Made by a program: the position numbers and the translations under genes. A stretch of DNA of 64,000 nt from assembly GCF_003992615.1 (NCBI RefSeq), contig NZ_RZMY01000018.1:412201-476200 (forward strand). The letters are read 5' to 3'. Of the stretch, positions 34,764 through 43,354 are shown piece after piece (position 1 is the first letter of the stretch; every line of letters begins with the position of its first letter). The notes beneath the pieces are model-generated. The model had not been told where the DNA came from, searched no databases, and saw nothing but the letters and a program-made list of their open reading frames with translations. This DNA comes from Flagellimonas beolgyonensis (lineage in GTDB: Bacteria > Bacteroidota > Bacteroidia > Flavobacteriales > Flavobacteriaceae).

Positions 34764-35561
34764 ATGGGTAGAATGACAGAGGCAGTAAAACATTTGTTGA
34801 TCATTAACGTGATCATGTTTTTTGCCACACAATTGTATGGGGATCAAATGTTCCAATGGATGTCGCTTTGGTTTCCCAAAAATGTCAACTTTAGATGGTG
34901 GCAGATTATCACCCATATGTTTATGCATGGGAGTTTGATGCACATCGTCTTTAATATGTATGCCTTGTGGGCGTTTGGTACGCCTTTGGAGCGAGTTTGG
35001 GGACGAAACAAGTTTCTTTTCTTTTATTTCTCGGCAGGTTTGGGCTCTGCAGCTTTGCATATAGGAGTGAATTTTTACTATGTGCAGGAAGCATACAGTT
35101 CAATTAGTAATTTTATTTCCAAGGACATTTATTATGAAATTCTGAATGTCAATAGCCAAGTGGGAAATCAATTTGTAGGACAGGTATTTTTTGAGAATGC
35201 GGCATCTGTTTTAAGAAGTAAGGGAATCGATCCTCAGTTTTTAAATATTGATTTCCCTGCTCTTTTTCATGCACATACAAGTCTAAAGATTCCTGCAGTT
35301 GGCGCATCCGGTGCCATTTACGGTATTTTGGTGGCTTTTGCTTTTATGTATTCAGAAGCCAAATTGATGCTGATATTTTTACCAGTACCCATCAAGGCCA
35401 AGTATTTTGTTCCGATTTTGATTGCAGTGGATCTGATCTTTGGTATCGGAAACGTGAATACAGGAGTGGCCCATTTTGCCCACATCGGGGGTGCATTGAT
35501 CGGTTTTATAATGATGTGGTACTGGAAAAAGAACCAGTTCAATAACAAAAGGTGGGATTAA
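34764..35561 (+). CDS. Rhomboid intramembrane serine protease, first copy
   Basis: This 265-residue polytopic protein has the rhomboid catalytic pair: Ser 182 in VGASGAIYG and His 240 in FAHIGG. The usual N-terminal markers HMFMHGSLMHIVFNMYALWAFG are also present. An insert of about 70 residues between the second and fourth helices (about 98-170) is longer than in the core fold. It should cleave membrane-embedded substrates; which ones is unknown. Its ATG follows the mutL stop with no spacer. A second rhomboid gene comes 3 bases later. Confidence 0.92.
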   Translation: MGRMTEAVKHLLIINVIMFFATQLYGDQMFQWMSLWFPKNVNFRWWQIITHMFMHGSLMHIVFNMYALWAFGTPLERVWGRNKFLFFYFSAGLGSAALHIGVNFYYVQEAYSSISNFISKDIYYEILNVNSQVGNQFVGQVFFENAASVLRSKGIDPQFLNIDFPALFHAHTSLKIPAVGASGAIYGILVAFAFMYSEAKLMLIFLPVPIKAKYFVPILIAVDLIFGIGNVNTGVAHFAHIGGALIGFIMMWYWKKNQFNNKRWD

Positions 35562-35564
35562 TAT

Positions 35565-36422
35565 ATGGCTAACGGAGGATTACGATACCAATTTGCGCGG
35601 TTGAGCATTGCTGAAAAGCTCATCGTGGCCAATATTTTGGTCTTTTTGGTGGATGGTCTGCTGAAAGCACTCATGGCCTTTTCATTGTCCAATTGGTTTT
35701 TGCTTCCCAAGGATTTTATCGAGTTTATCGGACAACCTTGGTCCTTGGTGACCTATTCCTTTTTCCATGCTGGGTTCATGCATATTTTTTGGAACATGGT
35801 CATGCTCTACTTTTCCAGCAGGATTTTTCTAAACCTGTTTGATGGCCAAAGGTTCCTCAATGTCTACTTTTTGGGAGTTATTGTTGGCGGATTGGTATTT
35901 CTGTTCAGTTACAATGTGTTTCCGACCCTTTTGAACACCAACACCGCCTTGATCGGTGCTTCCGCAGGGGTGACCGCGGTGCTGATCTTTGTTTGTACTT
36001 ATATTCCAAATCAAGAGGTGCGTGTATTCTTTTTCAATGTGAAATTGTGGTATATAGGGGCATTTTTTGTGCTGGTAGATCTCATTCAAATCCCCTACGG
36101 TGGAAATATTGGAGGACGGTTGGCCCATTTGGGTGGAGCCTTCCTCGGGTACATCTATGCTCGACAGTTGATGAACGGCAAGGATATTGGTGGGGGATTT
36201 GCCAAGCTCATGAATGGCATCGCCAATTTGTTCAAACCCAAGAAAAAGTCCCCCCTTAAAACAGTGTACAAAAAACAGAGTGCCGATAGTAAGGCAGCAT
36301 ATGATCGGCAGGCCCGACAGCGTAAGATCGACACCATTTTGGATAAGATCAGCAAATCGGGTTACGAGAGCCTGTCCAAGGAAGAAAAGGACTTTTTGTT
36401 CAAGGCTGGTAAAGAAGACTGA
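35565..36422 (+). CDS. Rhomboid-family protein, second copy
   Basis: This 285-residue protein has six predicted helices and then a cytoplasmic, basic C-terminal tail of about 80 residues with KKSPLKTVYKKQ and LDKISKSGYESLSKEEKDFLF. Ser 133 sits in IGASAGVTA, a GASA variant of the usual GxSG, and His 188 in LAHLGG. Both catalytic residues are thus kept, but the glycine after Ser is changed. It is 3 bases from the first rhomboid and 2 bases from the EEP gene, so all are co-transcribed with mutL. Confidence 0.9.
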   Translation: MANGGLRYQFARLSIAEKLIVANILVFLVDGLLKALMAFSLSNWFLLPKDFIEFIGQPWSLVTYSFFHAGFMHIFWNMVMLYFSSRIFLNLFDGQRFLNVYFLGVIVGGLVFLFSYNVFPTLLNTNTALIGASAGVTAVLIFVCTYIPNQEVRVFFFNVKLWYIGAFFVLVDLIQIPYGGNIGGRLAHLGGAFLGYIYARQLMNGKDIGGGFAKLMNGIANLFKPKKKSPLKTVYKKQSADSKAAYDRQARQRKIDTILDKISKSGYESLSKEEKDFLFKAGKED

Positions 36423-36424
36423 CT

Positions 36425-37462
36425 ATGAAAAAGCTTTCATGGTTTAACAGGGTAGTTTTTGCAATCAATGTGTTGGTTGCCTTCTTCCTTTTGTTGATAG
36501 GTCTGTTTTCGTTTTTACAATTTCAGCCCATCCCTGCTTTGGCGGTTTTGAGTTTGTTCGTTCCCATCTTGTTTGTTTTGAACGGACTATTCGTTATTTA
36601 TTGGCTCGTATTGAGGAAAAGAAAGTTTTTATGGTCGTTATGGGCCATTATTCTGGGTTACATTGTTTTTGGCTCTTTTTATGGCCTAGGAAGTGATGCA
36701 GTGGAGTCTGGTGAGAACCATCTAAAAGTTATGACCTATAATGTTTGGGGTTTCAATAAAAATGGTTGGATCAAGGAACCTAATATTGGAGATCGGATAA
36801 TAGATTTTGTTAAAAAGGAGGATCCGGATATTTTGTGTTTTCAAGAGTACGATAGATCAAAAGATGATCAAATGGTTGAGTTCAAGTTCAAATCAGTAAC
36901 ATTGTATAAAAAGTCAACTCCAAAAACAACACAAGCCATTTTTTCCAAGTTTCCAATTGTAGGCAGTGGTTCATTGGATTTGCCGGGAACCATTAATAAT
37001 GTCATCTATGCCGATATAGTTACGAAAGGGGATACGGTTAGGGTCTATAATGTGCACTTACAATCTTTCAACATTGTGCCCAGTGCGGCTGCAATCTCGA
37101 ATGGTGAAAATTCAGAACGAACTTATAAGAGATTGGTGAACACTTTTACCAAACAGTTGGAACAGGCCAAGCTGTTTAGGGAACATCTGGGAAAGAGCCC
37201 GCACAAAAATCTTGTCTGTGGGGATTTTAACAATACCCAATTCTCCAATATTTATAAAATCATTAAAGGCGATTTACAGGACACGTTCAGAGAACAAGGA
37301 ACCGGATTTGGCCGTACCTATGATTTGTTGAAGTTTCCTATACGCATCGATTATATTCTTGCCGACCCGGATTTTGAAGTGCTGTCCCATCAAAATTTCA
37401 ATATAAAGCTGTCCGACCATTATCCGGTAATGTCCACCCTCCGATTACAATCACATCAATAA
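36425..37462 (+). CDS. Membrane-anchored endonuclease/exonuclease/phosphatase family protein
   Basis: This 345-residue protein has two or three N-terminal membrane helices (about residues 10-95), then an EEP domain. Its motifs are LKVMTYNVWGFNK, DILCFQEYDR, VYNVHLQSF, LVCGDFNNTQFS and the final LSDHYPVMSTLRL with the catalytic Asp-His. The EEP fold covers nucleases and phosphoesterases, so the substrate is open. Its position outside or inside the membrane is uncertain. It ends 12 bases inside the convergent DUF6122 gene. Confidence 0.9.
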   Translation: MKKLSWFNRVVFAINVLVAFFLLLIGLFSFLQFQPIPALAVLSLFVPILFVLNGLFVIYWLVLRKRKFLWSLWAIILGYIVFGSFYGLGSDAVESGENHLKVMTYNVWGFNKNGWIKEPNIGDRIIDFVKKEDPDILCFQEYDRSKDDQMVEFKFKSVTLYKKSTPKTTQAIFSKFPIVGSGSLDLPGTINNVIYADIVTKGDTVRVYNVHLQSFNIVPSAAAISNGENSERTYKRLVNTFTKQLEQAKLFREHLGKSPHKNLVCGDFNNTQFSNIYKIIKGDLQDTFREQGTGFGRTYDLLKFPIRIDYILADPDFEVLSHQNFNIKLSDHYPVMSTLRLQSHQ

Positions 37463-37759
37463 GCAATCCAAAAGATCCGCAAAAATGTGGAGGAGCAATG
37501 CTAAACCCAAGATACGTGTGGGCTTAAATAAAGGCAGTAGGGCGTACGCCATTATGGCCAAATAGCTGTGCAATGGATGGTAGCCGATACTACAACGACC
37601 AGGGTCGAACAAAGGGGTGGCAAACAGGTGGTCCAAATCAATTAAAATCCCCGCCAAAAGCAAAAGCGCCACTTTTCTCCAATCATTTCTAAAGAAATAA
37701 AGCGCAATGATGATCGGCACCAAAAAATGAATGCCATAATGGAGCAGGTGCCTAAGCAT
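37451..37759 (-). CDS. DUF6122-type small membrane protein
   Basis: This 102-residue very hydrophobic protein has three or four membrane helices. The polar motif DLDHLFATPLFDPGRCSIGYHPLHS resembles metal-dependent membrane hydrolase loops of the YdjM/DUF457 style. I recall this small family as DUF6122. The conserved D, H and the HxxxSY residues suggest a catalytic site, but no activity is known to me. It overlaps wbqC by 8 bases upstream and the EEP gene by 12 bases in the convergent direction. Confidence 0.78.
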   Translation of the reverse strand: MLRHLLHYGIHFLVPIIIALYFFRNDWRKVALLLLAGILIDLDHLFATPLFDPGRCSIGYHPLHSYLAIMAYALLPLFKPTRILGLALLLHIFADLLDCLLM

Positions 37760-38384
37760 CTTTTGTGTTGATGGATTGTGATTTCAAGTAATCCAATGTC
37801 TGGGTACCCTCGTTGAACAAAAGGTCCAAAATGCTCAAATTGGCAATAAAGCCATGGCGTTCCTCAAACACTTGGGGGTAGGGTTCCAAACCAAAATCCT
37901 TCTCATTCTTCGCATTGACCAAAAAGCGCAGGTCCGTTAATTCGGAAGGTTCGAGATCATAGGATGTTGTCTTTTCTTTTGGAATTTCGATTCCCAAACA
38001 ACCGCCAATAATTTCGATTGTTTTCATATTAAAATCGAACAAAGATTCCTCTTCACCTTCAAATAGGGGTTTGATATCGTCCTCGAAAAATTCAAAAAAT
38101 GGAGAGGTGCGATAAGCGGTTTCCAAGGTGCGCCAGTGTATTTTCTTCCAGCCATAACTGTTGTCCATGCGTACATCGACATACTTTTGTCGCCCTTCTT
38201 CACCCCCTACATGTTGTATGGGGATATTAAGCATATGCTTGCCCTTATCGGTACAGATATAACAACGGTTTCGATACGTTTGTTTTTGAAAATTATCATG
38301 TGCCTCCCAAACCACCTCGTGCTGCACCAACATCGCAAAGGTGGCGATACTTGGAAAATAGGTGGGATGAATCAGCAGCTCCAA
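37752..38384 (-). CDS. WbqC-like family protein
   Basis: This 210-residue soluble protein has the WbqC-like (PF08889-type) pattern: HPTYFPSIATFAMLVQHEVV near the N-terminus, then YRNRCYI, LNIPIQ, WKKIHWRTLETAYRTSPFFEFF and LNLSILDLLFNEG-like C-terminal elements. Family members occur in O-antigen clusters as presumed transferases. Here it belongs to the conserved lepB cluster. It is 20 bases after lepB. Confidence 0.87.
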   Translation of the reverse strand: MELLIHPTYFPSIATFAMLVQHEVVWEAHDNFQKQTYRNRCYICTDKGKHMLNIPIQHVGGEEGRQKYVDVRMDNSYGWKKIHWRTLETAYRTSPFFEFFEDDIKPLFEGEEESLFDFNMKTIEIIGGCLGIEIPKEKTTSYDLEPSELTDLRFLVNAKNEKDFGLEPYPQVFEERHGFIANLSILDLLFNEGTQTLDYLKSQSINTKDA

Positions 38385-38404
38385 GAGATGTATATTTTAG
38401 AATG

Positions 38405-40147
38405 TTAGGCTTTTTTCTTTTTGCGTTTTCTAAAGAAATCAAACACAAACCAACCGAAAAGTACTGCAATAAAATATTTGAAGTAGGAAACTGGTTCGCC
38501 ACTTCCGCTCACTGTGGTGAAGACTCTATCCCAGCGGACTCGCCAATTGGCAATCCCTTCCCTGAAATTATCGAAACTCATCCACAAAAAAACCGGTTTG
38601 CCCACAATATGGTCCTCGGGGACATAACCCCAGGTTCGGCTGTCCTCGGAATGGTCCCGATTGTCACCCATCATCCAATAGTAGTTTTGTTTGAAGGTAT
38701 ACGAATGGGCTTCCTGACCATTGATCAACACTTTATCCCCTGTTACTTTTACATCATTGTGCTCGTAGTCACGAATGATTTTTTTGTACAACGGAATCGT
38801 CTTGGCATTGATTTCCACAGTGGTTCCCGCTTTTGGAATATAAATGGGTCCAAAATTGTCATTGTTCCAAGGATATAAATTGGGTTTTTGAGGAAAAATG
38901 TTATACCCATAGATCCCTTTGGGTTCTTCTGTTTGCACCACGGAATCAATGGCTGGGTTGGCACGCAGCTTTTCCACCATTTCAGAAGTCATGTTGGCCA
39001 TTCTGGATAATGGCTTCTCTTCTGTAAGGGAAAGACGCAGTTGTCTGATTACTTCGGTGGGAATGCCTTTTTCATTGGTATACAGTTCAATTTTGCCATC
39101 CGCAGTGTTTTTGGCACCTGAAACGTACGGGGCCAAGGCATTGTATTGTGTTTCGTTGATATTGGTGGCAATGTATTTTCTGTAATAATCCGCTGCATCC
39201 ACTTCCTCCAAATACCGGGTCGATACTCCAGTTTTGGCATAAATATCATAATTGTACATGGTTTTGGCCCGATCGGAGAGCTGTAATTGCTTTCCATTGA
39301 TATACACATAGCCGTGGATCACTTCCAACGAATCCCCTGGAGTGCCCACACAACGTTTCACATAGTTGGACTTTTTGTCGATGGGTTTTCGAACTGCTTT
39401 TTCGGCCTTAAAGAATTGGTACAGCGTATCGGCGGGAAGGCTGAACACTACAATATCATTCTTTTTTACACTTTCAAAACCGGGTAAACGCATATAAGGC
39501 AGTTGGAGTTTGTTGATCCAACTCTTCTCGTAGGTATCTGGATTCACATCGGCCAAATACGATCTTGTATGCAGAACAGGAAGGGTGTCGTGCACCATGG
39601 GGGCGGCCAAGGTGGTCATGGGAACCCTGGCGCCATAGTGGAACTTGCTAACGAACAAGAAGTCACCAATGCGCAATGTTCGCTCCAAGGACCCGGTCGG
39701 TATCACATAAGGCTGAATAAAATAGGTGTGTACAAAGGTGGCGGCAACAACCGCAAACACAATGGAACTTACCCATTCTCCCAATCCAGTGCGTGGTTTC
39801 AGACTTCTGTCCTCAATGTAGCTTACGTCTTCCACATAATTGATGTAATAGATGTAGAAGCCTAGGGTTAAAATCACCAACCAAGTATCCAAAAGGGAGT
39901 GCTTTCCAAAACTTCTGATGGTCTCCACCCAAACAACGGGAAACATCAGTAGGTTGATAATGGGAACAAACAGCAAGAGTACCCACCACCACGGCCTCTT
40001 GATGATTTTCATTAGGATGATGCCATTGTATACGGGTATCGCGGCTTCCCAAGCTTTACGTCCTGCCTTCACATAAAGTTTCCAGGTGCCCAAAAAGTGG
40101 ATGACCTGAATGATCAATATAAAAATGATCCATTGTGTTCCGTCCAT
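38405..40147 (-). CDS. lepB: Signal peptidase I, enlarged
   Basis: This 580-residue enzyme cleaves signal peptides at the outer face of the membrane. It has at least three N-terminal helices (about 1-110) and a hydrophobic anchor before the catalytic domain. Ser 153 lies in IPTGSLERTL, the general-base Lys 264 in NYVKRCVGTPGD, and box E is GDNRDHSEDSRTWG from 494. It is almost twice the length of E. coli LepB: the Ser-to-Lys distance is 111 instead of 55, and about 100 extra residues precede box E. A C-terminal helix is followed by a basic tail (FFRKRKKKKA). Confidence 0.95.
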   Translation of the reverse strand: MDGTQWIIFILIIQVIHFLGTWKLYVKAGRKAWEAAIPVYNGIILMKIIKRPWWWVLLLFVPIINLLMFPVVWVETIRSFGKHSLLDTWLVILTLGFYIYYINYVEDVSYIEDRSLKPRTGLGEWVSSIVFAVVAATFVHTYFIQPYVIPTGSLERTLRIGDFLFVSKFHYGARVPMTTLAAPMVHDTLPVLHTRSYLADVNPDTYEKSWINKLQLPYMRLPGFESVKKNDIVVFSLPADTLYQFFKAEKAVRKPIDKKSNYVKRCVGTPGDSLEVIHGYVYINGKQLQLSDRAKTMYNYDIYAKTGVSTRYLEEVDAADYYRKYIATNINETQYNALAPYVSGAKNTADGKIELYTNEKGIPTEVIRQLRLSLTEEKPLSRMANMTSEMVEKLRANPAIDSVVQTEEPKGIYGYNIFPQKPNLYPWNNDNFGPIYIPKAGTTVEINAKTIPLYKKIIRDYEHNDVKVTGDKVLINGQEAHSYTFKQNYYWMMGDNRDHSEDSRTWGYVPEDHIVGKPVFLWMSFDNFREGIANWRVRWDRVFTTVSGSGEPVSYFKYFIAVLFGWFVFDFFRKRKKKKA

Positions 40148-40194
40148 AGTAAAATTTCTTTGTTAGACTCTCCGTCTATCGCGTTGTTACTTAT

Positions 40195-40896
40195 TTAGCT
40201 TAGGTTTAACACATTTTTCATAGTGAAAACCCCAGTTTTTCCCCGAAGCCATTCTGCAGCGATAACCGCGCCCAAGGCGAATCCTTCCCTGTTGAACGCC
40301 TCATGTTTGATTTCAATTTTGTCCACAGCGCTTTCATAGGTAATGCTGTGGGTGCCTGGCACCGAACCTTCCCGAATGGAGGTAATGGGTATGGTGCGCT
40401 CGTCCGCATTATCCAATTCCCATTTCGCGTAATCGGAATTTTGTATGATTCCTTCGGCCAATGTGATTGCGGTACCGCTTGGCGCATCCAGTTTTTGGGT
40501 ATGATGAATTTCTTCCATCGATACGTTGTACTCCTTCAGTCCGGCCATCATTTTGGCCAACTGTGCATTCAGTTCAAAAAAGAGGTTCACGCCCAAGCTA
40601 AAGTTGGAGGCATAAATAAAGGCACCTTGGTGTTTTTCACAGATTGCAACTGCTTCGCTATACCTGTCCAGCCAGCCTGTGGTTCCGCTGATTACGGGCA
40701 CCCCGTTTTTAAAACAACTGGTAATATTGTTGTAAGCGGCATCTGGCATACTAAAATCTATGGCCACGTCCATGGCCGTATAATCAATTTGTTGGGCATC
40801 CGCATCTATTTTGGCAATAATGGAGTGGCCTCTTTCTTGAGCGATGCGCTCAATCATTTTTCCCATTTTCCCATATCCAAAAAGACCGATGTTCAT
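40195..40896 (-). CDS. dapB: 4-hydroxy-tetrahydrodipicolinate reductase
   Basis: DapB reduces the dihydrodipicolinate precursor in lysine and diaminopimelate synthesis, and so feeds peptidoglycan. The 233-residue protein has the N-terminal nucleotide loop (IGLFGYGKMGKMIE), VISGTTGW, the catalytic-region MEEIHHTQKLDAPSGTA and the C-terminal FALGAVIAAEWL. It is about 40 residues shorter than E. coli DapB, through a shorter N-terminal domain, which is common in Bacteroidota. It lies in the parA-lepB cluster. Confidence 0.95.
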   Translation of the reverse strand: MNIGLFGYGKMGKMIERIAQERGHSIIAKIDADAQQIDYTAMDVAIDFSMPDAAYNNITSCFKNGVPVISGTTGWLDRYSEAVAICEKHQGAFIYASNFSLGVNLFFELNAQLAKMMAGLKEYNVSMEEIHHTQKLDAPSGTAITLAEGIIQNSDYAKWELDNADERTIPITSIREGSVPGTHSITYESAVDKIEIKHEAFNREGFALGAVIAAEWLRGKTGVFTMKNVLNLS

Positions 40897-40899
40897 TGT

Positions 40900-41544
40900 T
40901 TAAAATTTTACGACCAGTGCCATGCCATAGTTCGGTCGGTTGGTCAGTGGGTTAATATCTAGATAAGGTTTAAAGTCAATGGCCAGATCATCATCCACAT
41001 TGTACTGTTTTAAATGGGCATCGACATTGGCATCGATAATATTAAGGGCGTAAAGGGCAATGGTGATCACAAGGGCGAGGTCACGGTCCCTTTGGGTGCT
41101 TTCCTGTGCTTCTTGTAGAGCCTCATCCGAAATGATGACTGTACCATCCTCCCTATAAAATTCATCATCTTTGAATCCGGCCAATCTTCGTTTAAAGGCA
41201 TTTCTGGCACGGTGGTATTCGGTATTGTTGAAGGAGTAGACATAGATTCCAGTGCCGATGGCACCCCAAACAATGGGGGCTTTCCAATATCGCTTGTTGT
41301 AAATCTGTCCCAATCCTGGTAAAACGGCAGAATAGAAGGCAGCCTTGCTCGGTGCCAATGGATTTACTTCCTGCTTTTTATGGACTTCCTCAAAGGTGAT
41401 GCCCTTGCCTTGAAAATCCTGTTTTATGGAATCGGTCTCTTGGGTCTTTACAGCCTGCTTTGTGGGTTTATTTTCTTCCTCTTGGGCAAAACCAACGTGC
41501 AGACCAAGGAGGGCCAAACCTAAAAGGATAAGGTTTTTATTCAC
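40900..41544 (-). CDS. DUF5683 secreted/membrane protein
   Basis: This 214-residue protein has a signal peptide (MNKNLILLGLALLGLHVGFAQ), a charged linker, then the DUF5683 core: PGLGQIYNKRYWKAPIVWGAIGTGIYVYSF and ALVITIALYALNIIDANVDAHL, each with a hydrophobic helix. The conserved PGLGQ motif marks this family, whose function is unknown. It overlaps parB by 8 bases and is 3 bases before dapB. That is the fixed flavobacterial order. Confidence 0.88.
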   Translation of the reverse strand: MNKNLILLGLALLGLHVGFAQEEENKPTKQAVKTQETDSIKQDFQGKGITFEEVHKKQEVNPLAPSKAAFYSAVLPGLGQIYNKRYWKAPIVWGAIGTGIYVYSFNNTEYHRARNAFKRRLAGFKDDEFYREDGTVIISDEALQEAQESTQRDRDLALVITIALYALNIIDANVDAHLKQYNVDDDLAIDFKPYLDINPLTNRPNYGMALVVKF

Positions 41545-42445
41545 CTGTCAACAATTTTTGAATACGCTTGAACTCCTCCTCCGAATGGAAGGGAATCACA
41601 ATTTTACCCTTTCCATTTTTGGATGCGGTAATATCCACTTTGGCCGCCAATCTCTCTTTTATGGCCGTAATACCATCGGAAACAAAGCTGGGTACTTCTT
41701 TTTTGCTCTTGGCAGATGAAGTTCCTGAGGCAGAGGTTGGTTCTTTGAATTCCTTCACCATGCGTTCGGTCTCGCGAACGGAAAGCCCGTCGGACACCAC
41801 TTTTTCATAAATCGCTATCTGATCTTTTTTCTTTTCGATGTTGATCAGTGCCCTGCCATGACCCATACTGATAAAACCGTCCCGCATACCTGTTTGTATG
41901 ATGGGGTGTAGTTTGAGCAAACGCAAATAGTTGGTGATCGTAGATCGTTTTTTGCCCACTCGATCACTCAATTTTTCTTGGGTGATCTGTATTTCATCGA
42001 TAAGACGCTGGTAGGAAAGTGCAATTTCGATGGGGTCCAGATCCTGCCGTTGAATATTTTCCACCAAGGCCATTTCCAAGGACTCTTGGTCGTTGGCAAT
42101 ACGGATGTAGGCCGGTATCGTTTCGAGACCAACCAATTTGGAGGCTCGGAACCTTCGCTCCCCTGATACCAATTGGAATTTGTTGAAATCCAATTTTCGA
42201 ACGGTAATGGGCTGTATGATGCCCAACTCACGAATGGAGCTGGCCAATTCCTCAAGGGCTTCGTCGTTAAAATTGGAACGCGGCTGAAAAGGATTTACCT
42301 CAATGGAATCGATGTCCAATTCCACAACATTGCCTATTACCTTGTCCGCATTCTTGTCCGCAACGGATTGGATATCATTGTCGGGATCTTTTAAAAGAGC
42401 GGACAGGCCTCTTCCTAAAGCCTGTTTTTTTGTTGCTTTCGCCAT
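41537..42445 (-). CDS. parB: Chromosome-partitioning protein ParB
   Basis: This 302-residue ParB/Spo0J protein has the N-terminal ParB/Srx domain with NPFQPR, SIRELGIIQPITVR, VSGERRFRASKL and the CTPase-type GERR box. A helix-turn-helix (LSDRVGKKRSTITNYLRLL) and a C-terminal dimerisation domain follow. It binds parS sites and spreads by a CTP-dependent clamp mechanism, by family. No parS-like site was recognised in the window. It follows parA directly, ATG against stop. Confidence 0.95.
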   Translation of the reverse strand: MAKATKKQALGRGLSALLKDPDNDIQSVADKNADKVIGNVVELDIDSIEVNPFQPRSNFNDEALEELASSIRELGIIQPITVRKLDFNKFQLVSGERRFRASKLVGLETIPAYIRIANDQESLEMALVENIQRQDLDPIEIALSYQRLIDEIQITQEKLSDRVGKKRSTITNYLRLLKLHPIIQTGMRDGFISMGHGRALINIEKKKDQIAIYEKVVSDGLSVRETERMVKEFKEPTSASGTSSAKSKKEVPSFVSDGITAIKERLAAKVDITASKNGKGKIVIPFHSEEEFKRIQKLLTGE

Positions 42446-43219
42446 TTAAACTTTCTCCTTGTTTTTCTTCAAAATTTCGTTGGCCAAGTTAAGGTAATTG
42501 GAAGCTCCCTTGCTGCTCGCATCATATTTTATAATGCTTTCGCCATAACTGGGTGCTTCACTTAGCCGCACGTTTCGCTGGATGATGGTATCGAACACCA
42601 TATCCGCAAAGTGTTTTTTCACTTCTTCCACCACTTGGTTGGAAAGACGCAATCTGGAATCGTACATCGTCAACAACATGCCCTCGATATCCAGGTCGTT
42701 ATTGTGTATTTTTTGTACACTTTTTACGGTATTGAGCAATTTGCCCAACCCTTCGAGCGCGAAATATTCACATTGGATGGGAATCATCACCGAATCTGCT
42801 GCGGTCAATGCATTAAGGGTCAATAACCCCAAAGAAGGTGCACAGTCGATCAGCACAAAATCATAGCGATCTCCCAAATCCTTCAAGGCCTCACGGAGCA
42901 TGTACTCCCTATTGTCCTTGTCCACCAATTCAATTTCGATGGCCACAAGGTCGATATGTGCCGGAATAAGGTCTACGTTGGGGGAATCGGTCTGTACAAT
43001 CACATCGTCTACCTGCATGGTATGCTCCAAAAGCTGGTAGGTGCCATGCTCCACGGAATCCACATCGATACCAAGACCGGAAGTGGCATTTGCCTGGGGA
43101 TCGGCATCAATCAAAAGCACTTTCTTCTCCAAAACACCGAGGGAGGCTGCGAGGTTCACCGTGGTGGTGGTTTTGCCTACTCCGCCCTTTTGGTTTGCAA
43201 TAGCAATAATCTTGCCCAT
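42446..43219 (-). CDS. parA: Chromosome-partitioning ATPase ParA
   Basis: This 257-residue Walker-type ATPase has the deviant Walker A KGGVGKTTTTVNLAASL, switch I LIDADPQANATSGLG, Walker B DFVLIDCAPSLGLLTLNAL and the C-terminal LSEAPSYGESI. ParA forms nucleoid-bound dimers and moves ParB-parS complexes during segregation. It is the first gene of the parA-parB-DUF5683-dapB-lepB-wbqC-DUF6122 run. The 135-base spacer upstream holds a 5-bp GC hairpin (43286-43300) and two GCGTTAAA repeats, but no clear promoter box. Confidence 0.96.
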   Translation of the reverse strand: MGKIIAIANQKGGVGKTTTTVNLAASLGVLEKKVLLIDADPQANATSGLGIDVDSVEHGTYQLLEHTMQVDDVIVQTDSPNVDLIPAHIDLVAIEIELVDKDNREYMLREALKDLGDRYDFVLIDCAPSLGLLTLNALTAADSVMIPIQCEYFALEGLGKLLNTVKSVQKIHNNDLDIEGMLLTMYDSRLRLSNQVVEEVKKHFADMVFDTIIQRNVRLSEAPSYGESIIKYDASSKGASNYLNLANEILKKNKEKV

Positions 43220-43354
43220 TTCATAGTAAGTTAGGCGTTAAAAATACGATTATTTAAGACGCTAAAAAATGTAATTTGTTAACATGGGGTGAATAACCCC
43301 GGGTTTCGGCGTTAAAGTAAGTTAAACTTATAAAGGGCAGCGTGTTATACCTGG

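Noticed and set aside
43220..43354. Possible parS or origin-linked site upstream of parA
   Set aside because: No sequence like the 16-bp parS palindrome (TGTTnCACGTGnAACA) is present. Only a 5-bp GC hairpin and short GCGTTAAA repeats were seen.
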